NCBI GenBank assembly: GCA_949285275.1
Contig: CASEBP010000018.1
Coordinates: 1-33,843, forward strand
DNA length: 33,843 nt
Source: an uncultured Oscillospiraceae bacterium
GTDB taxonomy: Bacteria; Bacillota; Clostridia; Oscillospirales; Ruminococcaceae
Direction of reading: 5' to 3'
The translations under genes and the position numbers were made by a program. Every line of letters begins with the position of its first letter. Positions within the stretch are counted from its first letter, which is position 1. The notes under the pieces are model-generated. The model made no database searches, had not been told where the DNA came from, and saw only the letters and a list, made by a program, of their open reading frames with translations. Positions 24,621 to 32,726 of this stretch are shown piece by piece.

Positions 24621-24643
24621 TTGCCTATCAAGGTGCAAAGGCA

Positions 24644-25372
24644 TCAGTAGCCCAGCTCCTGCGAAATCCGCAGGGCAAATTCCTTGGTCTTAAGGGCCAT
24701 CTCGATCATCAGATCGGGATCGATCCGGGCGGCAGGGCCTGAGACATTGAGCGCCGCAACCACCTTACGCCCGGAATCGAAGATCGGCGCAGCGACCGAG
24801 ACCACCCCTTCTTCCCGCTCGCTGCGGCTGGTGGAATAACCGAGCGAACGGATCTCTGCCAGCCGGTCGACCGTGGTATAGGGGTCGACCTCCAGCAGCT
24901 CCTCGATGACGTTGGGGGGCTGGTAGGCCAGCAGCAGCCGTCCCGAAGCGCCCCGGGTCAATGGCAGCCGGTCTCCGATGTTCAGGATCCGCTTGAGCGG
25001 GTGGGTACTCTCAATCCGCTCGATGCAGACCCGGTGCCCCTTGTTGGGAACGTAGAGTCCAACGCTCTCATTGTAAATCTCTCGCAGCTGCACCATGTAC
25101 GGAACCGCGATCCGCCGGAAATCCATATGGGAATAGCAGAGGGTGCCCAGCCGGGCAATGCTCGGTCCCAGATAGTACCGCTGGGTTTCCTCGTCGCGGT
25201 AGAGATAATTGTATTTTTCGAGGGTCGCCAAAATCCGGGATGTCGTACTCGGCGGCAGATCGATCTCCCGGGCGATTTCCACGAGAGAAAGGCTCAGCTT
25301 CTCCTTGGTAAAGCAGTTGAGCATCCGGAGCGCGCGCTCGATTACCTTAACACTGGCATCCGCGCTGGCCAT
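24644..25372 (-). CDS. IclR-family transcriptional regulator
   Basis: 242 residues, the usual length. An N-terminal winged helix (about 1-70: RALRMLNCF, LSLVEIAREIDLPPSTTSRILATLEKY) binds DNA; the C-terminal domain (about 85-242: YNESVGLYV, LTRGASGRLLLAY, GVVSVAAPIFDS, AALNVSGPAAR) binds a small effector, in this family often an aromatic or organic acid. The start follows GGGAGG. It is divergent from the thioesterase gene, and a 15-bp palindrome overlaps the thioesterase -35 box, a plausible binding site. The catabolic operon from 27385 is another possible target. Effector unknown. Confidence 0.93.
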   Translation of the reverse strand: MASADASVKVIERALRMLNCFTKEKLSLSLVEIAREIDLPPSTTSRILATLEKYNYLYRDEETQRYYLGPSIARLGTLCYSHMDFRRIAVPYMVQLREIYNESVGLYVPNKGHRVCIERIESTHPLKRILNIGDRLPLTRGASGRLLLAYQPPNVIEELLEVDPYTTVDRLAEIRSLGYSTSRSEREEGVVSVAAPIFDSGRKVVAALNVSGPAARIDPDLMIEMALKTKEFALRISQELGY

Positions 25373-25412
25373 GAAGCATTCCTCCCGACATAAAATTCAT
25401 TTTCGCGTAGTT

Positions 25413-25441
25413 ATTGTATCATCAATTGCCAAACGGGTCAA
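25413..25441 (-). promoter_or_regulatory. Promoter of the IclR gene
   Basis: Minus-strand TTGACC (25441-25436), a 17-bp spacer and TACAAT (25418-25413), about 40 bp before the start codon. Confidence 0.75.
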
Positions 25442-25463
25442 GATGAGCAAAGAGTTTTGGACG

Positions 25464-25497
25464 CGGGTTGACAACCCGGCGTCGAACAGAGTAAAGT
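25464..25497 (+). promoter_or_regulatory. Thioesterase promoter with a palindromic candidate operator
   Basis: TTGACA (25468-25473), an 18-bp spacer and TAAAGT (25492-25497). The perfect palindrome CGGGTTG-A-CAACCCG (25464-25478) covers the -35 hexamer, 22 bp from the IclR -35 box. A regulator bound here would block the thioesterase promoter and could also affect the IclR gene. Confidence 0.65.
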
Positions 25498-25557
25498 ATT
25501 GCTGTGGCCCCCGGCGCGGAGCCGTTTGTCCGCGCCTTGATCAAAAGGAGGAATTGG

Positions 25558-26058
25558 ATGAGCTCTCCCGCAACCGAACAGATGCGTCAGCGGATTCTGT
25601 ACTATCTTAACCATGTCCGCAACGGCAGCCGCGACTGCCTGAACCAGCGCTTTTTTTATGAGCTGGTCGACTGCAGCTTCGAGGAACAGTGGCTGACCTT
25701 GCGCTACCGCACCGATGATTGGATGCTCAATCCCGGCGGCGTGGTACACGGCGGCATCATCTGTACAATCTTTGATATCTCAATGGGTACCACCTCTCTG
25801 GCGCTCGGGGAAATCTATAACCCCACCGTCAGCCTCTCGGTGGATTTTCTCAGCCCCATGCCCAACCATGAGCAGATCCTGCTCCACTGCCAGTGCAACC
25901 GGCTGGGGAAAACCCTTTCCCACCTGACCGCCCGGGCCACCGTCGAAAAGAGCGGGGTCCTGTGCGCCACCGCTGCGGCCATCTTTTACCGCGGCGGCGG
26001 TGAACGCCTTGAGATCGGCCCCGAAGGCAAGGTCGCCGTACGCAAGCCTATCCTGTAA
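25558..26058 (+). CDS. PaaI-type hotdog thioesterase
   Basis: 166 residues from the ATG at 25558, set by AAAGGAGG 7 bp upstream. A single hotdog domain with the PaaI-family motif VVHGGIICTIFDISMGTTS, in which His-Gly-Gly and the downstream Asp (FDIS) form the active site, followed by TVSLSVDFLSPM and the GKTLSHLTARATVEK strands. Family members hydrolyse acyl-CoA or aryl-CoA thioesters in the cytosol. The divergent IclR regulator hints at control by an organic acid or its CoA ester. It ends at a strong terminator, so it is a separate unit from the catabolic operon. Substrate unknown. Confidence 0.87.
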   Translation: MSSPATEQMRQRILYYLNHVRNGSRDCLNQRFFYELVDCSFEEQWLTLRYRTDDWMLNPGGVVHGGIICTIFDISMGTTSLALGEIYNPTVSLSVDFLSPMPNHEQILLHCQCNRLGKTLSHLTARATVEKSGVLCATAAAIFYRGGGERLEIGPEGKVAVRKPIL

Positions 26059-26077
26059 CCTGCCCACTGTGCAGCAA

Positions 26078-26118
26078 CGCCGCGAAAACCGGTAACCGGT
26101 TTTCGCGGCGTCTTTCTT
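26078..26118. terminator. Terminator between convergent thioesterase and LysR genes
   Basis: A 33-bp near-perfect palindrome (26078-26110) with stem CGCCGCGAAAACCGG is followed on the plus strand by TCTTTCTT. The minus strand side has only a weak T run. Confidence 0.85.
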
Positions 26119-26127
26119 ATGCGGCTG

Positions 26128-27036
26128 TCACAGCAGGTATTTTGGATCGACAATCTGTCCGCGCTTCTCCAAGCAGAACCGGATAAACCGCTCCAACTGC
26201 GGAGAAATATTGGTATCCTTCCGGTAGAGAAATCCGAACTCCCGCTCATAGTTGAACCCCTCGAGCTTGACCATCGCCAGCTGTCCCTGCCGGATATTTT
26301 CCTGCGTCAGGATCAGCGAGAGAAGGCTGATCGTCTGGTTACGCAGGACCAGATCCTTGATGGCCGCCTGGCCGTTTGAGGTAAACACCTGCTCGAGGAC
26401 AACCCCGTTCTTCCGGATGACCTGCTCGAAAGCCTCCCGGATGTTCGAGCTGCGCGGAGGAACGGTGATCTTCTGGTCGACCAGCTCAGAAAGCTGGACA
26501 CAGGATCGGTTGGCAAAGGGGTGACTGACATGGCAGCACAGCGAGACCGGGTCACGAAAAAGCGGAATGGAGGTCAACAGCGGGTTCTCATTGGCGGGAA
26601 GCGGCATAGCGGCCAGATCCAGCTCATAGGAGAGCAGCTGTTGCTGCAGCTTGTCATGGTGATTGATCGTCAGGTCGATCTCGATTTCGCTGCCCGCCTC
26701 CTTCTGAAACTCAAGAATACAGGGGCTGATGAAGGTGGAGGCAATCGAGAAGGAGGAACCCAGACGAAAGCTACGTCCCTGGCCTGCTCCCAGCGAGCTC
26801 TCCATCTCCCGATAAAGGCTCAGGATCTGCCGGGCATAACTGCAAAGCCGCAGCCCCGACGGCGTCAGGGTCAGCGGCTGTTTGCTTCGGTCAAACAGCA
26901 GAATGCCATACTGCTTTTCCATGCCGGTGATGATCTGTGAAACCGAGGAGGGGGAGATATAGAACTTCCGTCCAGTTTCGCTCATATTGCCGGTTTCCGC
27001 CACATCCAGAAGAATTTCCAGCTTATGTTCGGTCAT
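26128..27036 (-). CDS. LysR-family transcriptional regulator
   Basis: 302 residues. The N-terminal winged helix (about 1-60: LEILLDVAETGNMSETGRKFYISPSSVSQIITGMEKQYG read as helix-turn-helix) and the two-lobed effector domain (about 90-300) are complete. A linker helix (LCSYARQILSLYREME) joins them. The start at 27036 has GGGAGGGAAGGG but at a long gap, so translation may be weak. It is divergent from the catabolic operon that begins at 27385, the classical arrangement for a LysR activator and its target, so it most likely controls that operon in response to its substrate. This is inference from position. Confidence 0.93.
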   Translation of the reverse strand: MTEHKLEILLDVAETGNMSETGRKFYISPSSVSQIITGMEKQYGILLFDRSKQPLTLTPSGLRLCSYARQILSLYREMESSLGAGQGRSFRLGSSFSIASTFISPCILEFQKEAGSEIEIDLTINHHDKLQQQLLSYELDLAAMPLPANENPLLTSIPLFRDPVSLCCHVSHPFANRSCVQLSELVDQKITVPPRSSNIREAFEQVIRKNGVVLEQVFTSNGQAAIKDLVLRNQTISLLSLILTQENIRQGQLAMVKLEGFNYEREFGFLYRKDTNISPQLERFIRFCLEKRGQIVDPKYLL

Positions 27037-27384
27037 CGGAGAAACACCCTTCCCTCCCCAAATTGTAATACCAATTATATTAAAGCATCTGTAGGCAGAA
27101 ATGTAAAGCGTTCGGGGACTATGACACCATAATTCACATATTCATCCCATTATTTTAGCTATTTCGATGCCTGATTTGATGATTTACCCTAAAACAGATG
27201 ATTCCTCTGTGGCAAACAGGACAGCTTTCACATATTAGATTTTACTTAAAGTTACCGGCTTTTCCCCCGCTTTCCCCGCGTTGACAAGGAAACGGCAAAC
27301 CTGTACAGTGAAAATCAAAGGAATATTTGACGTCTTTTGGCCCGCTTCCATCCGGGCCAAATCCATAAAAAGAGGGGGAAGAGC
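27037..27384. promoter_or_regulatory. Divergent regulatory region between LysR and the catabolic operon
   Basis: This 348-bp gene-free stretch is visibly more AT-rich than its surroundings. On the minus strand, TTTACA-17-TTTAAT (27107-27079) is a LysR promoter, with AATTG-6-CAATT (27061-27076) near the start site. On the plus strand, TTGACA-17-TACAGT (27281-27309) is the operon promoter. A 10-bp direct repeat TTCACATATT occurs at 27133-27142 and 27227-27236, 94 bp apart, which is about nine helical turns. These are candidate sites for the LysR protein or another activator. Confidence 0.65.
27281..27309 (+). promoter_or_regulatory. Promoter of the catabolic/TTT operon
   Basis: TTGACA (27281-27286), a 17-bp spacer and TACAGT (27304-27309), giving a leader of about 70 nt before the first gene at 27385. 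No terminator is visible before 33685, so this promoter may serve all seven genes. Confidence 0.8.
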
Positions 27385-28113
27385 ATGGCTGAAAAAATGA
27401 TGGTTGTTGCGGCGCACATGGGAGATTTTGTCTGGCGCTGCGGCGGTTCAATCGCCAAATATGCCCAGGAAGGCAACGAAGTCCTGGTACTTGTTCTGTC
27501 AAGCGGCATCCGCGGCGAAGCAAACGACTACTGGAAGCAGCCCGGCGCCAACCGGGAAGACGGTATTGCACAGCGCCTCGCAGAGGGGCGCAAGGCAGCC
27601 CAGATTCTGGGGGCAAGCGATTTTCGGTTCTGGGACCTGCCCGATTATCCGATGCCGTCCGGCGTGGAAATCGTCGAAAAGCTGGCGCATCAGATTCGGG
27701 AGTTCCGGCCGGATTTTGTGGTTACCCACGATCTGCACGACACCTACAATCCCGACCACGACACCGTGCGGCAGCTGGTCCGTCAGGCCTACGCCACCGC
27801 CTTTGGCGCCGGATTTCAGGATGGGCTTCCGGTGGCACCGCGGAGAATGACCCTCTTCGGGTTTGAGCCGCACAATACCGAACTGTGCGGCTTCTGTCCC
27901 GGACTGTATGTGGACATCACCGAGCATATCGAAACCAAGCAGGCTGCCATGCGGGTCTTCAGCAGCCAGCCCGCCATGTTTGCCGCCTACATGCGTAAGG
28001 CGGAAATTCGGGGCTCCGAAGCCGCAGCCCGCTGCGGGCGCACCGGCTGCCAGTACGCGGAGGCCTTTTCGCTGGGCGGCCCGATCGGATTCACCGGCCG
28101 GTTCGTCTGGTAA
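27385..28113 (+). CDS. PIG-L/LmbE-fold protein resembling 4-oxalomesaconate hydratase (GalB), copy 1
   Basis: 242 residues from the ATG at 27385, with GAGGGGGA upstream. The metal site of PIG-L deacetylases is AHPDDE; here it reads AHMGDF (H11, D14). The metal-binding His and second Asp remain but the first Asp, the deacetylase general base, is Gly. The following VWRCGGSIAKY resembles the GalB hydratase group as I recall it. A distal metal histidine lies in NPDHD. GalB hydrates 4-oxalomesaconate to 4-carboxy-4-hydroxy-2-oxoadipate. With an aldolase of the matching type two genes downstream, a hydratase on a polycarboxylate is more likely than deacetylation. Copy 2 follows 43 bp later. Confidence 0.78.
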   Translation: MAEKMMVVAAHMGDFVWRCGGSIAKYAQEGNEVLVLVLSSGIRGEANDYWKQPGANREDGIAQRLAEGRKAAQILGASDFRFWDLPDYPMPSGVEIVEKLAHQIREFRPDFVVTHDLHDTYNPDHDTVRQLVRQAYATAFGAGFQDGLPVAPRRMTLFGFEPHNTELCGFCPGLYVDITEHIETKQAAMRVFSSQPAMFAAYMRKAEIRGSEAAARCGRTGCQYAEAFSLGGPIGFTGRFVW

Positions 28114-28156
28114 CCCAAGCAAGAACAATCTTTTGAAAAAGAGAGGAGTCAACAAC

Positions 28157-28879
28157 ATGCAACAGGAACGAGTTTTGGTTGTCAGCGCCCATGCCCTGGA
28201 CTTTTTGTGGCGCTGCGGAGGAACCATTGCCAAATACACCCGGGAGGGAAGCACGGTCCGGATTATCAACCTGACCAACGGCGCACGGGGCGAATCGAAT
28301 GAACTGTGGAAAAAGAACCCGGGGATCACCGCTGAGCAGATCACGGCGGAGCGCAAGCGCGAGGCACAGCAGTCATCCCAGATGATCGGCGCAGAGATCC
28401 AGTTTATGGATTGGCAGGACCATATGCTCGAGCCCAATCTGGATCGTACCTTACAGCTGGCTCGTGAGATGATGCAGTTCAATCCCACCATCATCCTGAC
28501 CCACTTCACCTCCGACCCCATGAACCCCGATCACCCGACAACGGCGCAGATGGTCATCGAGGCGTTCCGCTGCGCGCAGACCTCCGGCGTTTTCCCCGGA
28601 GAAACGCCCTGCGGCCCCGCCAAAATCTTTATGTTCGAACCCGCCTACCCTGAGGTGGTCGGCTATGTCCCGGACGTCTACATCGATATCACCGATACGA
28701 TGGAGCTGAAGATGAAGGCGATGGAGGCGGGCGGTGCACAGAAGGTCCTCGCGCAGGCCTATGATAAGCGCAACGGATACCGCGGGCATCTGGCCAGCAA
28801 ACTGTCGGGCAACAAGAGCATCAAATATGCGGAAACCTTCCAGCGATTCAAGCCCTATGTCGGGGACCGGTTCTGCTGA
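28157..28879 (+). CDS. PIG-L/LmbE-fold protein resembling 4-oxalomesaconate hydratase (GalB), copy 2
   Basis: 240 residues, start set by GAGAGGAG 8 bp upstream. The metal motif is AHALDF (H12, D15), again keeping His and the second Asp while the deacetylase base Asp is Leu; LWRCGGTIAKY follows, and NPDHP holds the distal His. It is a clear but diverged paralogue of the gene before it: shared blocks include RCGG.IAKY, RGE.N, NPDH, FEP and DITD/E, while other regions differ strongly. The two may form a heteromer or act on successive or stereoisomeric intermediates. The next gene starts 27 bp later. GalB-like function is inferred from motif and context. Confidence 0.78.
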   Translation: MQQERVLVVSAHALDFLWRCGGTIAKYTREGSTVRIINLTNGARGESNELWKKNPGITAEQITAERKREAQQSSQMIGAEIQFMDWQDHMLEPNLDRTLQLAREMMQFNPTIILTHFTSDPMNPDHPTTAQMVIEAFRCAQTSGVFPGETPCGPAKIFMFEPAYPEVVGYVPDVYIDITDTMELKMKAMEAGGAQKVLAQAYDKRNGYRGHLASKLSGNKSIKYAETFQRFKPYVGDRFC

Positions 28880-28906
28880 GATGCCGGGCAAAGGAGGTTC
28901 GTTGTT

Positions 28907-29572
28907 ATGTCACGGAACATCGGATGCCGCATCATTCAAACCATCGAGCGCCCTTCTCCGGAGTTGATCGAAGCCTTTCGGGGCATCCCGTCGAGCAATA
29001 TTGGCGACCAGATGGGCCGGTTTTATTGCACCAATTCCTCGATCCGATCCTTCAACGCCTCTCCGCTGCTGGGCCCGGCCTATACCGTCAAGGTCCCGCA
29101 GGGGGATAACCTGATGGTCCATATCGCGCTGGAGCTCGCACAGCCGGGCGATATTCTGGTAATTGACGGAGAGGGGGATCTCTCCCACGCCCTGCTGGGG
29201 GAAATCATGGTTACCTATGCCCGGCAGCGGAAGCTGGGCGGAATGGTGGTCAACGGCTGTATCCGCGACACCGAGGCCATCTCCCAGCTCACCGACTTCC
29301 CCGTCTACGCGATGGGAGCAACCCCTCAGGGTCCATACAAAAACGGGCCGGGCGAAATCAACGTCCCTGTCTGCTGCGGCGGCCTTGCCGTTTTGCCGGG
29401 GGACCTCCTGGTGGGAGATGCCGACGGGGTGGTGGTGATCCGCAGAGAGGATGCCGCTTCACTCGTAGAGGTCGCACACAAAAAGTTTGATTCGGAGACA
29501 CAGATGCTGCAGACAGGGCGCATCAACCGCGGCTGGGTTCAGGAAGCCCTCAAGGGCATTCCCCTTATGTAG
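28907..29572 (+). CDS. RraA/HMG-CHA aldolase-family protein
   Basis: 221 residues, start set by AGGAGG 9 bp upstream. The fold is shared by RraA, a regulator of RNase E, and by the class II aldolases that split 4-hydroxy-4-methyl-2-oxoglutarate or 4-carboxy-4-hydroxy-2-oxoadipate (CHA) to pyruvate plus a second oxoacid. Visible blocks are SSNIGDQMGR, the GPAYTVKVPQGDNL strand, GDILVIDGEGD, GGMVVNGCIRDTEAI, whose Arg-Asp pair serves the substrate and metal site in the aldolases, and GDADGVVVIRRED. The neighbouring hydratase-like genes produce CHA in the GalB pathway, so aldolase is the favoured reading; no RNase E context is present. Confidence 0.85.
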   Translation: MSRNIGCRIIQTIERPSPELIEAFRGIPSSNIGDQMGRFYCTNSSIRSFNASPLLGPAYTVKVPQGDNLMVHIALELAQPGDILVIDGEGDLSHALLGEIMVTYARQRKLGGMVVNGCIRDTEAISQLTDFPVYAMGATPQGPYKNGPGEINVPVCCGGLAVLPGDLLVGDADGVVVIRREDAASLVEVAHKKFDSETQMLQTGRINRGWVQEALKGIPLM

Positions 29573-29619
29573 AAACAGAAAACCGGCGCATTCCAACGAA
29601 ACAAAGGAGGGTTGCTCGC

Positions 29620-30099
29620 ATGGATTCACGCGAAAAATGGTTCCGGCAAGGAAACTACATCACCGGCGGACTGTTTGTCGCCCTGGGGCTGTTTATGTCG
29701 ATCTACGCACTCACCCAATACAGCTATATGGACCGCTATTCCCTGGGTCCCGCATTCTATCCGGCCTGGATCGGAGGTTTCATCGTCCTTCTCGGCCTCC
29801 TGATCATCTACCAGAACCATAAAAACCGTTATCTGGAGCAGAAGAAAAAGGTTCCCACCCGGGAAGCCGCCAACAGGATGGCGCTGTTTGTCATAATGTG
29901 TATTCTGTTCCTGGTAGTGGTCAATTTCCTGGGGATGGTCATCTCCCTGATTCTTTTCCTGCTGGCGGTCAACCGGATGATTGCCCAGAATACATGGAAA
30001 CGTTCCATCCCTATGGCTGTTCTCACAACCCTTAGCATTTATCTGGTATTCCACGTTATCTTCTACATCAACTTCCCCGAAGGGTTCCTCGGGTTTTAA
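29620..30099 (+). CDS. tctB: Tripartite tricarboxylate transporter small membrane subunit
   Basis: 159 residues with four helices (about 15-35, 45-65, 85-122 as a pair, and 130-152), the usual TctB build. AAAGGAGG precedes the ATG. TctB partners the large subunit TctA and receives substrate from TctC; the system is an Na+- or H+-driven secondary transporter for citrate and many other carboxylates. The motif YSLGPAFYPAWIGG after helix 1 is typical (PxFfP type loop). It is followed 19 bp later by tctA. The substrate cannot be told from this subunit. Confidence 0.9.
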   Translation: MDSREKWFRQGNYITGGLFVALGLFMSIYALTQYSYMDRYSLGPAFYPAWIGGFIVLLGLLIIYQNHKNRYLEQKKKVPTREAANRMALFVIMCILFLVVVNFLGMVISLILFLLAVNRMIAQNTWKRSIPMAVLTTLSIYLVFHVIFYINFPEGFLGF

Positions 30100-30118
30100 T
30101 GAAAGGAGGGGGTTCTGA

Positions 30119-31621
30119 TTGGATATTCTGGAAAACCTGCTCGCAGGCTTTCAAACGATTTTCTGCCTTGACACGATGATCTATCTGTTTGTCGGCACCT
30201 TTCTGGGTACAATTATCGGCGCGCTCCCCGGAATGGGGGCGAGCACCGGTACCTCCATTCTGCTGCCGCTGACCTTCTCGATGTCCCCGCTCAACGCCCT
30301 GGTTATGCTGATGGGGGTCTATTACGGCACCCAGTACGGCGGGTCGCTGACGGCGATTCTCATCAATATTCCGGGCACCTCCTCTTCCGCCATCACTGCG
30401 GTGGACGGCTATGCGCTGATGAAACGGGGCAAAGGTGCCATCGCACTGGGCGCGGCGCAATTCTCCTCCTTCATTGGCGGTATGATCAGCACCGTTCTGC
30501 TGACGGTCTGCGGCGTCTCGCTGGCGCGGGTGGCGCTCAAGTTCAGCGCCCCGGAGTATTTTGCACTGACCCTCATGGGCCTGACCCTCGTATCAGGCCT
30601 GACCGGAAACTATCCTGCCAAGGGCTACATGATGATGCTGTTCGGCATGGCGCTCGGCTGCGTCGGCATCGACACCGTCTCCGGCATCGAGCGGTTTGCC
30701 TTTGACAGCCTCTATCTGGTAGACGGATTTAAGACTGTCCCCATCCTGGTCGGACTGCTGGGATTCAGCGAACTGCTCGGCACCATCGAAAAAGGACCGA
30801 AGAACCAGGATAATCAGGGGCTGACTACCAAGGTTCGGGTCGCTGATATGATTCCGAGCCGGCGCGACTGGAAGGAAATCCTCCCCTCGTCGCTGCGCGG
30901 TACCGTCATCGGCTTTGTGGTCGGAGCACTTCCCGGCGCAGGCGCCACCATCTCTTCGGTACTGGCCTACGGCTACCAGAAGAAGCGTACCCACAATCCC
31001 GACTTCGGAAACGGAGCGGTGGACGGGGTGTCGGCGGCCGAATCCTCCAACAACGCTTCGACCGGCGGCGCAATGGTTCCCATGCTGGCGCTGGGCATCC
31101 CCGGATCCCCCACCACAGCGATTCTGATGACTGCGCTGGTCATGTTCGGCATGAAGACCGGGCCGCAGCTCTTTACCACCAATGGGACGACCATCTGGGC
31201 GGTCATCGCAAGCATGTACATCGGCAATGTATTCCTGCTGGTCATCAACATCCTGATGGTCCCCCTGCTCATCTTCATTCTGCATCTCGCACAGGACATC
31301 CTCACCCCGCTGGTCGCAGCACTGTGCATTGTCGGCGTATATTCCCTTTACGGACGGATTTTTGATGTGGGCATCATGCTGCTCTTCGCCGTCATCGGTT
31401 ACTTCTTCAAAAAGTTCAACTTCCCGATCCTCCCGTTGATCCTCGGCGTAATTCTGGGACCGACGGCAGAATCCTCCTTCCGGCAGGCTATGGTCATGTC
31501 CGGCGGAAGCGTCGGGATCTTCCTGACCCGCCCCATCTCCTGCATCATGCTGCTGGTTTGTGTTGTCAGCTTCTTCTACACCCCCATCAAGGAGAGACTC
31601 CGTTCCAAAAGCGGGCAATAA
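30119..31621 (+). CDS. tctA: Tripartite tricarboxylate transporter large membrane subunit
   Basis: 500 residues, the standard TctA length, with about 11-12 helices. Signature blocks are GALPGMGASTGTSILLPLTF, YYGTQYGGSLTAILINIPG, then GALPGAGATISS, and SNNASTGGAMVPMLALGIPGS, which form the two conserved halves of the transport core. The start is a TTG at 30119 after GGAGG with a 9-bp gap; the first downstream ATG is far inside helix 1 and would truncate it. It is the translocating subunit of the operon's transporter, placed in order B-A-C. Confidence 0.95.
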   Translation: MDILENLLAGFQTIFCLDTMIYLFVGTFLGTIIGALPGMGASTGTSILLPLTFSMSPLNALVMLMGVYYGTQYGGSLTAILINIPGTSSSAITAVDGYALMKRGKGAIALGAAQFSSFIGGMISTVLLTVCGVSLARVALKFSAPEYFALTLMGLTLVSGLTGNYPAKGYMMMLFGMALGCVGIDTVSGIERFAFDSLYLVDGFKTVPILVGLLGFSELLGTIEKGPKNQDNQGLTTKVRVADMIPSRRDWKEILPSSLRGTVIGFVVGALPGAGATISSVLAYGYQKKRTHNPDFGNGAVDGVSAAESSNNASTGGAMVPMLALGIPGSPTTAILMTALVMFGMKTGPQLFTTNGTTIWAVIASMYIGNVFLLVINILMVPLLIFILHLAQDILTPLVAALCIVGVYSLYGRIFDVGIMLLFAVIGYFFKKFNFPILPLILGVILGPTAESSFRQAMVMSGGSVGIFLTRPISCIMLLVCVVSFFYTPIKERLRSKSGQ

Positions 31622-31648
31622 CCCTTTGTGTACAGAAAGGAGATCACT

Positions 31649-32674
31649 ATGAAAAAGTCATTGGCTCTGCTCCTGGCGTTATGTCTCGTCGTTGCGGCAA
31701 CCGCCTGCAGCAACTCGTCAAGCAGCTCCGCTCCCGCCTCCCAGGCATCCGAAGCGGCGCCGGCCTCTTCCACCGAGGCGCAGGGATCCTACACCCCCCA
31801 GAAAAACATCACCATCTTCGCCCCCTACAGCGCAGGCGGCGGTGTCGATATCTGGGGCCGCAACTTCAGCGCCATGCTGGTCAGCACCGGTATTGTCGAC
31901 AACAACTGGGTCTATGAAAATGTCAACGGCGGAACCGGTCAGGTTGGTCTGGGAACCGTTGTCTCGCAGTACCAGGGCAAGGACAGCGTTCTGATTCCGA
32001 CAGCGACCAACTACCTGATGACCCCCTATATCCAGGGCAAGGAGTACAGCTATAAGGATCTGACGATGGTAGCACAGCTGGTTGTGGACTACCGGGTGTT
32101 CGTCACCTCGGCTCAGTCGGGCTACACCTCGATGGAAGATCTGATTACCGCCTCGAAGGACCATGAGCTGGTAGCTGCTATTTCCGGTGTGGGCGGCATT
32201 GGACATATCGCGATTGAACAGTTCAAATCGCTCTCCGGCGCCTCGATCCGCAGCGTCCCGTTTGACGGCAACGAGGATACCATCGCCCTGCTCGGCAACC
32301 AGGTGGAGCTGGGCAATCTGGCACTGAGCGAAGCACTGCCTCACATCCAGTCCGGCGATCTCATCGCGCTGGCCGTAACCTCCGAAGAGCGCCTGCCCGC
32401 CATTCCCGACATCCCCACCTGCACCGAGCTGGGATATGACATCACCTTCAAGACCGGCCGCGGTGTCGCCATGCCGGGCGGCGTCAGCGACGAGGCGCGT
32501 GATTACTGGATCGATAAGCTCCAGCAGCTGGTCGAAACCGATGAATTCAAGGCCTATGCCGACAACTCCTCCAACACCATCGCCTTCCTGGCGGGAGAGG
32601 ATTATGTCGCCGACCTGGATCGCGACTATGAAGCAATGAAGGTCATCATGACCGACCTGGGACTGGCCGGCTGA
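31649..32674 (+). CDS. tctC: Tripartite tricarboxylate transporter substrate-binding lipoprotein
   Basis: 341 residues from the ATG at 31649, with AAAGGAG upstream. Residues 1-19 are a lipoprotein signal with lipobox ATAC and lipidated C20, then a Ser/Ala/Pro-rich linker to about 45. The rest is the Bug/TctC fold with NITIFAPYSAGGGVDIWGR, which replaces the common PAGGGTD ligand loop, and YENVNGGTGQVGLG, SVPFDGNEDTIALLGNQVELG and EERLPAIPDIPTCTELGYD. It captures substrate outside the cell membrane for TctAB; the Asp in the ligand loop suggests binding of a carboxylate with water-mediated contacts, as in known Bug proteins. It is the only extracellular component. Confidence 0.95.
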   Translation: MKKSLALLLALCLVVAATACSNSSSSSAPASQASEAAPASSTEAQGSYTPQKNITIFAPYSAGGGVDIWGRNFSAMLVSTGIVDNNWVYENVNGGTGQVGLGTVVSQYQGKDSVLIPTATNYLMTPYIQGKEYSYKDLTMVAQLVVDYRVFVTSAQSGYTSMEDLITASKDHELVAAISGVGGIGHIAIEQFKSLSGASIRSVPFDGNEDTIALLGNQVELGNLALSEALPHIQSGDLIALAVTSEERLPAIPDIPTCTELGYDITFKTGRGVAMPGGVSDEARDYWIDKLQQLVETDEFKAYADNSSNTIAFLAGEDYVADLDRDYEAMKVIMTDLGLAG

Positions 32675-32726
32675 GCCAGCCTGCCGGGCAGCGATCGAAT
32701 TTGAAGAAACGGGGAACATCTTACTT

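Noticed and set aside
25464-25478. The palindrome near the thioesterase as an intrinsic terminator
   Set aside because: The one-base loop and the lack of a T tract make a terminator impossible, and it sits on a good -35 hexamer.
28907-29572. RraA, inhibitor of RNase E
   Set aside because: The family includes both, but the neighbours are a transporter and hydratase-like enzymes, and the Arg-Asp pair used by the aldolases is present.
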